From Segniliparus sp051660745 (lineage in GTDB: Bacteria; Actinomycetota; Actinomycetes; Mycobacteriales; Mycobacteriaceae): a DNA stretch of 64,000 nt. Shown here piece after piece: positions 18,576 through 26,257 of this stretch. A model generated the notes under the pieces. It was not told the DNA's origin. It worked only from the letters and a program-made list of their open reading frames with translations, and ran no database searches. The stretch spans positions 310,001 through 374,000 of the forward strand of contig NZ_JBOFQF010000042.1 in the NCBI RefSeq assembly GCF_051660745.1, written 5' to 3'. The position numbers were made by a program, and so were the translations under genes. Position 1 is the first letter of the stretch. Each line of letters starts with the position of its first letter.

Positions 18576-19142
18576 TCAGTTCGTGCACTCGCTGAGACCG
18601 ACGATAGTAATCGTATGCTCCTGCGGCGGTTTCCCCGCCTTGGCGTCGTCCTCGATATTGATCCTGCTGCTGCGCCACACCTCGACGGAGACTTGCTCGC
18701 TGTTGGACACCTGCACGCCGAGCTTCGTGTGCACCTCTTCGAGCTCCGGCTTCGTCTCGACGTAGTTCCACCCCTGGTCGCGCAGCTGCCGCAGCCGCTC
18801 GGTGGTCTCCTTGACCGTCTGCGCCGAGTAGGGCACGTCGTACTCCTGGGACCAGACCCACGGCGGCCCCTCGCCGATCGTCCCCAGCTTGCAGCCTTGT
18901 CGCAGGCCCTTCCCCGGATGGTCGACCGGCACGCCCGCCGCCCAGGCCGTCAGCCGGACGACGTTCGTTTTGGCCTGCTCGAAATCTCGCTCGCTGGTCC
19001 TTCGCTGCTCCGCCGGGGCCAAGACGTGGCACCCGAGGACGCCGATGGCGACGACGAGGCCCGCGCAGAGGACGGCGACCGCCGCGCGCGTCGCGTGGCG
19101 GTGCCAGCGGGGGCGGGCTTTCTCTGCGGGAAAACGATCCAT
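18576..19142 (-). CDS. Anchored or lipoprotein-like protein, unknown function
   Basis: Not recognised. 188 residues from ATG 19142. A basic N-terminus (KARPRWHRHATR) is followed by one hydrophobic helix ending in VLGC, a possible lipobox with Cys about 37; it could equally be a plain membrane anchor. The extracytoplasmic part has KETTERLRQLRDQGW and ends TITIVGLSECTN, with three further cysteines. It starts 7 bp after the HIT gene stop, so co-expression is likely. An upstream in-frame start would run into the HIT gene and is unnecessary. Confidence 0.7.
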   Translation of the reverse strand: MDRFPAEKARPRWHRHATRAAVAVLCAGLVVAIGVLGCHVLAPAEQRRTSERDFEQAKTNVVRLTAWAAGVPVDHPGKGLRQGCKLGTIGEGPPWVWSQEYDVPYSAQTVKETTERLRQLRDQGWNYVETKPELEEVHTKLGVQVSNSEQVSVEVWRSSRINIEDDAKAGKPPQEHTITIVGLSECTN

Positions 19143-19149
19143 GCGGGAC

Positions 19150-19548
19150 TCAGCTGGAGAGCGCCGAGCGGATCTTCTCCGCAGCGGCCTCGAACTGCTC
19201 CGGGGTGACCGAGCGGTCGGCGTTCTCGAAGCTGAAATCGCCGAGGCCCCACGCGGGGAAGACATGCACATGCAGGTGCGGGACCTCGAAGCCCGCGATC
19301 AGCTGGCCCGCCCTCGGGGAGCCGAAGGCTTGCACGACGGCCTGCCCGATGGTCTGCGCGACCCGGATGACCTTGGCGAACAGCTCCGGGTCGACGGTCT
19401 GCCAGTTGTCCACTTCCGCCCTCGGCACCACGAGCGTGTGCCCCGTCGAGATGGGGGCGTTGGAGAGGAACGCCACGACGTCCTCGTCCTGCCACACGAA
19501 ATATCCGGGGAGATCCCCGGCGATCACAGCGCTGAAAACCGAAGCCAC
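19150..19548 (-). CDS. HIT-family nucleotide hydrolase
   Basis: Histidine-triad protein that hydrolyses nucleoside phosphoramidates or dinucleotides. 132 residues with the triad in PHLHVHVFP at about 94-102 and the N-terminal FSAVIAGDLPGYFVWQDE of the HINT/Fhit-like branch. GTG 19548 has TAGCAT six bases upstream, so it is probably leaderless, and that hexamer lies within a perfect palindrome (19554-19575). Comparable to Rv0759c of M. tuberculosis. Substrate unknown. Confidence 0.93.
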   Translation of the reverse strand: MASVFSAVIAGDLPGYFVWQDEDVVAFLSNAPISTGHTLVVPRAEVDNWQTVDPELFAKVIRVAQTIGQAVVQAFGSPRAGQLIAGFEVPHLHVHVFPAWGLGDFSFENADRSVTPEQFEAAAEKIRSALSS

Positions 19549-19553
19549 GCCGC

Positions 19554-19575
19554 AATGCTACTCCCGAGTAGCATT
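19554..19575. promoter_or_regulatory. 22-bp palindrome over the HIT-gene promoter
   Basis: Perfect inverted repeat AATGCTACTC-cc-GAGTAGCATT. The -10 hexamer of the HIT gene (TAGCAT, minus strand) lies inside its proximal arm, so a dimeric repressor bound here would block transcription. Regulator unknown. Confidence 0.6.
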
Positions 19576-19601
19576 GTTCGGCGAGGCGGTCCGCGCCCTG
19601 C

Positions 19602-19635
19602 GCCGACAACGAAGCAGATCGCCATTTGAGACCCG
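19602..19635. repeat. Detached right end of the dispersed repeat
   Basis: 34 bp, starting GCCGACAACGAAGCAG and ending TTTGAGACCCG, identical to 19751-19784, the right end of copy B. Copy A has a diverged version at about 17697-17730. Probably a truncated copy or the scar of an adjacent insertion. Confidence 0.85.
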
Positions 19636-19652
19636 CGCATGCCGCCAAGCCG

Positions 19653-19784
19653 CAAATGGATGAGTCCCCCGCAAGCGGGAGGTGCCCCCAGCAAGGCGGC
19701 AGGCGGCGACGTGCACGGAAACAGCGAGGAACGAGCCTGGTACACGAGGAGCCGACAACGAAGCAGATCGCCATTTGAGACCCG
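19653..19784. repeat. Dispersed repeat, copy B, with internal hairpin motif
   Basis: Terminal inverted repeats CAAATGG (19653-19659) and CCATTTG (19771-19777), then the 34-bp tail shared with 19602-19635. Relative to copy A it carries about 27 extra bases (19665-19691) containing the hairpin CCCGCAAGCGGG and the motif GGGAGGTGCCCCCAGC (19677-19692). It ends directly at the purD promoter. Confidence 0.75.
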
Positions 19785-19785
19785 G

Positions 19786-19798
19786 TAGGCTAAGGCCC
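19786..19798 (+). promoter_or_regulatory. Leaderless promoter of purD
   Basis: TAGGCT at 19786-19791 ends seven bases before GTG 19799. The hexamer abuts the end of dispersed repeat copy B, so the repeat may supply the upstream promoter half. Confidence 0.55.
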
Positions 19799-21061
19799 GT
19801 GAGAGTACTCGTCATAGGCTCCGGCGGGCGCGAGCACGCGTTCTGCCTCGCGCTCAAAGCCGATCCCGCCGTCACCGAAATCCATGTCGCCCCCGGCAAC
19901 GCGGGCACGGCACATCTGGCGAAGAACCACGCGGTGGACGTCGCCGACCCGGCCGGGGTCGCGGACCTCGCGGCCCAGCTCGGCGCGGACCTTGTGGTCG
20001 TCGGGCCGGAAGTGCCGCTGGTGCTCGGCGCTGCCGACGCCGTTCGGGCGAAGGGGATCCCCTGCTTCGGCCCATCGGCGCAGGCTGCGCAGATCGAGGG
20101 ATCGAAGAGCTTCGCGAAGGACGTGATGGCCGCCGCGGGGGTCCGCACCGCGCGCAGCGAGGTCGTGGACTCGACCGCCCGGCTCGACGGGGCGCTCGAC
20201 AGGTTCGGGCCGATCTGGGTGGTGAAAGACGACCGCCTCGCGGCGGGCAAGGGCGTGGTCGTGACCGAAGACCGCGCGCAGGCGCGGGAGCACGCGGTCG
20301 AGCTTCTCGAGCGCGGCCACCCGGTGCTGTTGGAGTCGTACCTGGACGGACCGGAGGTGTCGCTGTTCTGCCTGGTCAACGGGGACCAGGTGACGGCGCT
20401 TTTGCCCGCGCAGGACTTCAAGCGGGCCTACGACGAGGACGCCGGGCCGAACACCGGCGGCATGGGGGCCTACGCGCCGCTCCCCTGGCTGCCCCAGGCG
20501 CTCGTGGACCAGATCGTCGACGAGATCGTGCGTCCGGTGGCCGTGGAGCTGCTCCGTCGCGGCTGCCCCTACTCGGGCCTGCTCTACGCCGGGCTCGCCA
20601 TCGGCCGCGAAGGCCCCGCCGTCGTGGAGTTCAACTGCCGCTTCGGCGACCCGGAGACCCAGCCCGTCCTCGCGCTCTTGCGCACCCCGTTCGGGCAGTT
20701 GCTCCGCTCGGTCGCGGACGGGACGTTCCAGGAGTCGGCCGAGTTGGAGTGGGAGCCCGGCTACGCCGTCGGCGTCGTGCTCGCCGCAGAGCACTACCCC
20801 GCGACGCCGCGCCTCGGCGACACGATCACCGGCGCTGTCGGGCCGGGGCTCGTCCTCGCCGGGGTCGAGGAGAAGGACGGCGCGCTGGCTTCCACCGGCG
20901 GGCGCGTGCTCACCTCGGTCGGCGTCGGAGCGGACATCGACGCGGCCCGCGCCCAGGCGTACGAACGTATTGCCAAGGTCCATCTGCCCGGCGGGCACTA
21001 CCGGGCAGACATCGCCCTGCGGGCGGCGCGCGGCGAGGTCGTCATCCCCGAGCAGCGCTGA
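19799..21061 (+). CDS. purD: Phosphoribosylamine-glycine ligase (GAR synthetase)
   Basis: ATP-grasp enzyme of de novo purine synthesis joining phosphoribosylamine and glycine. 420 residues. The N-terminal LVIGSGGREHAF is at about 4-15, the ATP-grasp core carries KDDRLAAGKGVVV, and PNTGGMGAYAP and EFNCRFGDPETQ complete the signature. GTG 19799 was chosen because the family N-terminus begins at MRVLVIGSGG and the -10 sits seven bases upstream. The frame is open further upstream only through the repeat. Converges on rlmB. Confidence 0.96.
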   Translation: MRVLVIGSGGREHAFCLALKADPAVTEIHVAPGNAGTAHLAKNHAVDVADPAGVADLAAQLGADLVVVGPEVPLVLGAADAVRAKGIPCFGPSAQAAQIEGSKSFAKDVMAAAGVRTARSEVVDSTARLDGALDRFGPIWVVKDDRLAAGKGVVVTEDRAQAREHAVELLERGHPVLLESYLDGPEVSLFCLVNGDQVTALLPAQDFKRAYDEDAGPNTGGMGAYAPLPWLPQALVDQIVDEIVRPVAVELLRRGCPYSGLLYAGLAIGREGPAVVEFNCRFGDPETQPVLALLRTPFGQLLRSVADGTFQESAELEWEPGYAVGVVLAAEHYPATPRLGDTITGAVGPGLVLAGVEEKDGALASTGGRVLTSVGVGADIDAARAQAYERIAKVHLPGGHYRADIALRAARGEVVIPEQR

Positions 21062-21074
21062 GCGGGGTCGCCCG

Positions 21075-21971
21075 CTACTGCGCCAAGGAGCGCCGCTGGC
21101 GCGCGATCTCCGCGAGCACGACCCCGGTCGCCACGGACACGTTCAAGCTCTCCACCTGGCCGGACATCGGGATCGACACCACGATGTCGCAGCTCTCGCG
21201 CACGAGCCGGGAAAGGCCCTTGCCCTCGGATCCGACCACGAGCGCCAGCGGCTCGGTCCCGACGAAGTCGTCAAGGTTGGTGTCGCCCTCCGCGTCGAGC
21301 CCGACGAGCAGCAGGCCTCGGTCTTGCCACTCCTTGAGCGAGCGGGTCAGGTTCGGGGCCTGCGCCACCGGCAGCCGGGCAGCCGCGCCCGCGGAGGTCC
21401 GCCAGGCGATGGCCGTCAGGCTCGCCGACCGCCGGTTGGGGATCAGCACGCCGTGGCCGCCGAACGCGGCGGCGGAACGGACGACCGCGCCGAGGTTGCG
21501 CGGGTCGGAGATATGGTCGAGCGCCACCATGAGGGCGGGCCGCCCGGAGTCCTCCGCCTCGACGAGCAGGTCGTCAGGATGGCGGTACTCGTACGGCTTC
21601 ACCCGAAGGCCGATCCCCTGGTGCGGGGCGCCCGCGCTGCGCCGGTCCAGCTCGAAGCGCGCCACCTCGGTGACCGGGATGCCCGCGTTCGCGGCGAGCC
21701 GGAGGCTTTCGGCGACCCGCTCGTCCGCCTCGATCCCGGTCGCGACGAGCAGTTCCACGGCGGGCACTTTCGCGCGAAGGCACTCGAACACCGGGTTGCG
21801 CCCGAGCACCCATTCCGGCGCGTCGGCGGCCTGCTTCACCGCGCGGGCCCGCGATTTCGACGCGACCTCCTGCGCGGCGGCGCGGCGCGCGGCGGGATGG
21901 CCGGTGCGCGCCGCGGCGGGCGGGGTGGGGCCTTTGCCGCGCAATCCGCGGCGTCTCGGTCCAGGAGCCAT
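21075..21971 (-). CDS. rlmB: 23S rRNA (guanosine-2'-O-)-methyltransferase RlmB/TrmH family
   Basis: SPOUT-class SAM-dependent methyltransferase of ribosomal RNA. 298 residues: a basic tail of about 50 residues, an L30e-like substrate-binding domain (WVLGRNPVFECL onward) and the knotted catalytic domain with DHISDPRNLGAVVRSA, VVGSEGKGLSRL and ESLNVSVATGV. Matches Rv3579c in position. ATG 21971 shares one base with the cysS stop (TGATG), so it is coupled to cysS. Confidence 0.93.
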   Translation of the reverse strand: MAPGPRRRGLRGKGPTPPAAARTGHPAARRAAAQEVASKSRARAVKQAADAPEWVLGRNPVFECLRAKVPAVELLVATGIEADERVAESLRLAANAGIPVTEVARFELDRRSAGAPHQGIGLRVKPYEYRHPDDLLVEAEDSGRPALMVALDHISDPRNLGAVVRSAAAFGGHGVLIPNRRSASLTAIAWRTSAGAAARLPVAQAPNLTRSLKEWQDRGLLLVGLDAEGDTNLDDFVGTEPLALVVGSEGKGLSRLVRESCDIVVSIPMSGQVESLNVSVATGVVLAEIARQRRSLAQ

Positions 21972-23386
21972 CAGGGCTGCCCTCCATTCGTCTCAGGGGA
22001 CTCCGGCTTCTCCAACGACCACTTCGGGCCGTCCGGGCCGTCTGTCACGTTGATCCCGGCTTTTCGCAATCGGTCGCGCACCTCGTCGGCGAGCGCCCAG
22101 TCCTTGTCGGCCCTTGCCGTCTCCCGGCGGGAGAGCTCGGCCTCCACGAGCACGTCGAGCGCGACGAACGCGGCCTTGGTCTCCCGGCCCGAGGCCCAGG
22201 CCGGGTCGAAGGGGTCGCAGCCGAGCACCGACAGCATGGCGCGGACCGAGGCCGCCGTCGCCGCCGCCTCGGAGTTCCGCTCGGCCAGCTCCGTGTTGCC
22301 CTGCCTGGCGTGGCGCTGCAGCTCGGCGAGCGCCCTCGGCACCGCGAGGTCGTCGTCCAGCGCGGCCGCGAACTCGTCGGTCACCTCGCCGATCGGGATC
22401 TCGTCGTACTCGTCCGCCGCCCGGAGGATGAACGATTCGAGCCGCTGGTAGGCCACCGCCGCCTCGACCACCGCTTCGATGGAGAACTCCTGGGTGGAGC
22501 GGTAGTGCGCGCAGCCGAGGTAGTACCGCAGCTCCTGCGGGCGCACTGTGGTGAGCAGCTCCTCCAACGAGAGCACGTTCCCGAGGGATTTCGACATCTT
22601 CTCCCCGCCGAGGGAGAGCCAGCCGTTGTGCAGCCAGAACCGGGCGAACGGGTCGCCCGCCCCCCTGGCCTGCGCGAGCTCGTTCTCGTGGTGGGGGAAC
22701 ACCAGGTCCATGCCGCCGCAGTGGATGTCGAACTCCGCGCCAAGGTACGTGGTCGCCATCGCCGTGCACTCCAGGTGCCAGCCCGGACGGCCGGGGCCCC
22801 ACGGGGTCGGCCACCACGGCTCGCCCGGCTTCGCGCCCTTCCACAGGGTGAAGTCGCGCGGGTCCCGTTTGCCCTCCGCCACGCTCTCGCCCTGGTGCAC
22901 GTCGTCGAGCTGGTGCCCGGAGAGCTTCCCGTACTCGGGCAGGGAGCGCACGTCGAAGTACACATCGCCCGTCGCCGCGTACGCGTGGCCCCGCTCGACG
23001 AGCCGCTCGATGCACTCGGCCATCTGCGTGATGTGCCCGGTCGCCCTCGGCTCCACCGACGGCGGAAGGACCCCGAGCTGGTCGTAGGCGCTGGAGAACG
23101 CCCGCTCGTGCGTGGCCGCCCACTCCCACCACGGGCGCCCCGCCTCGGCGGCCTTCGTGAGGATCTTGTCGTCGATGTCGGTGACGTTGCGGGCGAACAG
23201 CACGTCGAAGCCCTTGGCCAGCAGCCATCTGCGCAGCACGTCGAACACCACCGCGCTGCGCAGGTGCCCGACGTGGGGCCTGCCCTGCACCGTCGCGCCG
23301 CACAAGTAAATCGACACTTGGCCCGGTCGGAGCGGATTGAACTCCCGGACCACACGGGTCCGGGTGTCGTACAGGCGCAAGGTCAC
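21971..23386 (-). CDS. cysS: Cysteinyl-tRNA synthetase
   Basis: Class I aminoacyl-tRNA synthetase charging tRNA-Cys. 471 residues; zinc ligands are Cys29 (YLCGATVQ), the Cys of HLECTAM and the His/Glu of FPHHENE. The ATP motifs are HVGHLRS and KMSKS (EKMSKSLGN). This is the tRNA synthetase rather than the mycothiol ligase MshC, which is shorter and lacks the C-terminal anticodon region seen here. GTG 23386 overlaps the ispDF stop (GTGA). Confidence 0.96.
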   Translation of the reverse strand: MTLRLYDTRTRVVREFNPLRPGQVSIYLCGATVQGRPHVGHLRSAVVFDVLRRWLLAKGFDVLFARNVTDIDDKILTKAAEAGRPWWEWAATHERAFSSAYDQLGVLPPSVEPRATGHITQMAECIERLVERGHAYAATGDVYFDVRSLPEYGKLSGHQLDDVHQGESVAEGKRDPRDFTLWKGAKPGEPWWPTPWGPGRPGWHLECTAMATTYLGAEFDIHCGGMDLVFPHHENELAQARGAGDPFARFWLHNGWLSLGGEKMSKSLGNVLSLEELLTTVRPQELRYYLGCAHYRSTQEFSIEAVVEAAVAYQRLESFILRAADEYDEIPIGEVTDEFAAALDDDLAVPRALAELQRHARQGNTELAERNSEAAATAASVRAMLSVLGCDPFDPAWASGRETKAAFVALDVLVEAELSRRETARADKDWALADEVRDRLRKAGINVTDGPDGPKWSLEKPESPETNGGQP

Positions 23387-24588
23387 CCGGCGATCTTAGC
23401 GTTCCCGAGGCTGACGGGGTAAATCAATGCGTTGGCCACTGCGGCCCTGCCTTCGCCGCGTCCGGTCAGCCCGAGCCCGTCCGTGGTCGTCGCCGCGACG
23501 CTCACCGGGGCGCCGAGCACCTGGCTGAGCCGCTCCTCCGCCTCGCGCCTGCGCGGGCCGAGCCTCGGCGTGTTCCCCACGACCTGCACGACGGCGTTGC
23601 CGACCGCGAAACCGGCCCGCTCCACCAGCCTGCGCGCCTCGGCGAGCAACAGCTCCCCGGAGGCTCCCTCCATCTCCGGGCGGTCGGTGCCGAAGACTGT
23701 CCCGAGGTCCCCGAGCCCGGCGGCCGAGAGCACCGCGTCCACCAGCGCGTGGGCGGCGACGTCGCCGTCGGAGTGCCCGGCGCAGCCGTCCGCCTCGGGG
23801 AACAGCAGCCCGGCCACCCAGCACGGCCTGCCCGGCTCGATGGGGTGGACGTCGACCCCGCTTCCCACTCTCGGCAACGCCATCTCTCGGGCTCCTTCCG
23901 CTTTGCGCGCCAGCGCCTCCGCGAGCACGAGGTCTTCCGGCGTGGTGATCTTGAACGCCAGTGGATCGCCCTCGACCACGGCCACCGGCGCTCCGGCGAG
24001 CTCCGCCAGGCCCGCGTCGTCCAGCTCGGCGGCCCCCTCTCGCGCGGCGACCCCCTCGTGCGCCCGATGCAGCACCGCAGACTGGAACCCCTGCGGCGTC
24101 TGCACCCTGCGCAACGCCGACCGGTCCAACGTGCGCACGACCGCGCCCGCCGGGCCGACTTCCTTCACCGTGTCGACCACATTGAGCGCCGGGACCACTG
24201 CCGGGCAGCCCGCGAGGACCGCCTCGGCGACAGCGCGGAACAGCGCGGGCGGGGCGAGCGCGCGCGCCGCGTCGTGGACGAGCACGATATCGGCCCCTTC
24301 GACCTGCTTGAGCCCGGCCCTGACCGATTCAGTCCTGGTCGCGCCGCCCGAAGCCAGCTGCGTCCTCGGATCCAATGCCGCCCGCGCCTGGGCTATCCGC
24401 TCGCTGGGGACCACGGCCACGACTTGCTCGAAGACCTCCGAGGCCCACGCGGCCGACACCGACCTCGCGAGCATGCTGCGGCCGCCGACGTCGACGAAGG
24501 CCTTCGGGCACGGCTCACCGCCGTGGTCGACAGCGCCCAGCCGCGAGCCAGACCCTGCGGCCACAACGATCGCGGCCACCCTCGCCAA
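23383..24588 (-). CDS. ispDF: Bifunctional IspD-IspF (MEP pathway fusion)
   Basis: Two consecutive-in-name but not consecutive-in-pathway enzymes of isoprenoid precursor synthesis in one chain of 401 residues. IspD cytidylyltransferase occupies about 1-230 (AAGSGSRLG, VHDAARAL, TPQGF, ITTPEDL). IspF cyclodiphosphate synthase occupies about 240-395 (GSGVDVHPI, GHSDGDVAAHALVDAVLSAA, TTTDGLGLTGRGEG). M. tuberculosis has these as separate neighbouring genes. Start TTG 24588 is supported by GGAGG eight bases upstream; CarD ends 16 bp before it. Both domains keep their metal and catalytic residues. Confidence 0.93.
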   Translation of the reverse strand: MARVAAIVVAAGSGSRLGAVDHGGEPCPKAFVDVGGRSMLARSVSAAWASEVFEQVVAVVPSERIAQARAALDPRTQLASGGATRTESVRAGLKQVEGADIVLVHDAARALAPPALFRAVAEAVLAGCPAVVPALNVVDTVKEVGPAGAVVRTLDRSALRRVQTPQGFQSAVLHRAHEGVAAREGAAELDDAGLAELAGAPVAVVEGDPLAFKITTPEDLVLAEALARKAEGAREMALPRVGSGVDVHPIEPGRPCWVAGLLFPEADGCAGHSDGDVAAHALVDAVLSAAGLGDLGTVFGTDRPEMEGASGELLLAEARRLVERAGFAVGNAVVQVVGNTPRLGPRRREAEERLSQVLGAPVSVAATTTDGLGLTGRGEGRAAVANALIYPVSLGNAKIAG

Positions 24589-24604
24589 TGAGATCGCCTC
24601 CGCG

Positions 24605-25093
24605 CTACGAGGCTTCGGCGAGCACCTCGTCGAGCAGGCCTTCGGCCTTCGCGTCGTCCGAGCTCTCCGCCAGCGCCAATTCTCCGACCAGCACTTGGCG
24701 CGCCTTCGCGAGCAGGCGCTTCTCGCCTGCGGACAGGCCCCGCCCTTGCTCGCGCCGCCACAGGTCGCGGACGACCTCGGCGACTTTGTGCACGTCGCCG
24801 GAGGCGAGCTTCTCGATGTTCGCCTTGTACCGGCGGGACCAGTTGGTCGGCTCCTCGGTGTGCACGTCGCGCAAGACGTTGAAGACCTTGTCGAGGCCCT
24901 CGTCGCTCACCACGTCGCGGATGCCGATGTACTCGGCGTTCTCAGCGGGCACGCGGACCGTGAGGTCTCCCTGGCCGACCTTGAGGACGAGGTACTCTTT
25001 CTCCACACCTTTGATGGTCCTGACCTCGATCGCCTCGACTAGCGCGGCTCCGTGGTGCGGATATACGACGGTGTCCCCAATTTTGAAGTTCAT
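24605..25093 (-). CDS. carD: Transcription factor CarD
   Basis: Global RNA-polymerase-binding activator that stabilises the open complex, especially at rRNA promoters. 162 residues: N-terminal RNAP-interacting Tudor-like domain (MNFKIGDTVVYPHHGAA), then a helical DNA-binding domain with the minor-groove Trp in NWSRRY. The length and sequence are those of mycobacterial CarD. A TAAGAT -10 on the minus strand (25121-25126) predicts a leader of about 20 nt. First gene of the carD-ispDF-cysS-rlmB operon. Confidence 0.96.
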   Translation of the reverse strand: MNFKIGDTVVYPHHGAALVEAIEVRTIKGVEKEYLVLKVGQGDLTVRVPAENAEYIGIRDVVSDEGLDKVFNVLRDVHTEEPTNWSRRYKANIEKLASGDVHKVAEVVRDLWRREQGRGLSAGEKRLLAKARQVLVGELALAESSDDAKAEGLLDEVLAEAS

Positions 25094-25413
25094 ACGCGGC
25101 GCTCACCTTTCACTCCACTGATCTTACCAGCGATTCGGAGCCCGCCCCTCCTCGGCTTGGCGCAGCTCATGGGAGCCGCGCGGCCCGACGCTGACGCGAC
25201 CAGTGATTCATGTCATATACCACTCCAGGATACCCGTCCGCGCTTCCGGCGTGGTGGGCGGGCCCGGACAGGGGCGCTGGAGCGGCCTTGGGGCCTCGCG
25301 GGACAAGGCCGGGGCGGGCGGCGGGCGACCTCATCCAACGCCCCGCGCGACCGCCGGTTACAGTAGTCCGCGAAGTCGATCAGACAAACCCCGAACTACC
25401 CGGAGGACAGAGG
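25094..25413. promoter_or_regulatory. Divergent intergenic region carD/lpqE
   Basis: 320 bp without a gene. The carD promoter is at 25121-25126 (TAAGAT, minus strand). For lpqE, TACAGT at 25359-25364 is a plausible -10 with a leader of about 43 nt ending in CGGAGGACAG. The GC-rich middle (25240-25340) shows no clear repeat, RNA gene or supported ORF. Confidence 0.45.
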
Positions 25414-25995
25414 ATGGCAGTCACCCACAACCAGCGACGTCGGACGGTGGCGCTCGTGGCAGGACTGGCGGCCGTCGCGGCGCTCTCCTCGTGCAGCGCG
25501 GGGTGGAACAACCAGACCGGGTCGCAGCAGGCCGCCGTCGACGGCGCGCCCGTCGACTCCAAGCTGGTCGCGGTGCGCAACGCGTACGTCGCGCTCGCCG
25601 GGCAGGAGGGCTCGCTGTCCTTCGTCGCCGTGAACTCCTCGATCCGCCCACTGCGGCTGACCTCGGTCTCGGTGGTGTACCCCTCGGGCAAGCGGCAGGA
25701 CCTCGCCGAGCTCGCCAACAAAGAGATCCCCGCCCAGGGGCGCCTGCAGGTCGGGCCGGTCCCGGCGCAGGCAACGGCGGACGGCGCGGCGGACAAGTCC
25801 CGCGCCGAGTTCGCCGCGAGCCCGTCTTTGAATCTCGCAGGCGAAAAGCTCGCGGCAGGGCTGTCGGTCCGGGTCGAGTTCAAAGTCGTCGCGCCGCCGT
25901 CGCAGAACCCGAGCTTCCCGAACGAGGAGCGCAACAGCTTCCACGCGGACATCCCCCTTGTCGGCAAGGGCGAAAGCCCCGCCAAGCACGACTGA
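25414..25995 (+). CDS. lpqE: LpqE-like lipoprotein
   Basis: Exported lipoprotein related to LpqE (Rv3584), of the copper-chaperone-like/DUF461-type beta fold. 193 residues; basic N-terminus (HNQRRR), hydrophobic stretch and lipobox LSSC with the acylated Cys27. The mature part contains LVAVRNAYVALAG and a string of short beta segments (LTSVSVVYPSG). GGAGG six bases before ATG 25414 fixes the start; the longer upstream frame would hide the signal. Position between carD and radA matches mycobacteria. Function not established. Confidence 0.88.
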   Translation: MAVTHNQRRRTVALVAGLAAVAALSSCSAGWNNQTGSQQAAVDGAPVDSKLVAVRNAYVALAGQEGSLSFVAVNSSIRPLRLTSVSVVYPSGKRQDLAELANKEIPAQGRLQVGPVPAQATADGAADKSRAEFAASPSLNLAGEKLAAGLSVRVEFKVVAPPSQNPSFPNEERNSFHADIPLVGKGESPAKHD

Positions 25996-26002
25996 CGACG
26001 CG

Positions 26003-26195
26003 CCGCCGCTCAGCGGCCGGAGCGCCACAAGCACCGGGAAGAGGGCCCGCCCCTTGTCCGTGAGCACGTAGGCGGCACGGGCGCCACCTGCCTCCGAGAC
26101 GCGTTCGAGGATCCCGTGCTCGACGAGATTGCGCAACCTGGCGGCCAAAATATTCTTCGCCACTCCGAGGCTCTGCTGGAATTCGCCGGGGCGCT
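26003..26195 (-). pseudogene. Remnant of an HxlR-family regulator
   Basis: On the minus strand an open stretch reads GEFQQSLGVAKNILAARL, then RNLVEHGILERVSEAGG and YVLTDKGRALFPVLVALR, the recognition helix and wing of an HxlR winged-helix regulator. The N-terminal helix (normally DVLGDRW...ILRDA) and the C-terminal dimerisation tail are missing, and no start codon is in frame nearby. It lies between the lpqE stop and the radA start and partly under the radA promoter. Confidence 0.6.
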
Positions 26196-26257
26196 CGGAG
26201 CCGCCGGGCGCGTCCGAGGCCCGGAACTTGTCGGACCCCCCTGCCACACTGTCGGGC

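Noticed and set aside
23387..23398. TAAGAT as a dedicated cysS promoter
   Set aside because: The spacing fits a leaderless start, but it lies in the ispDF coding end and cysS overlaps ispDF, so chance and operon read-through are sufficient.
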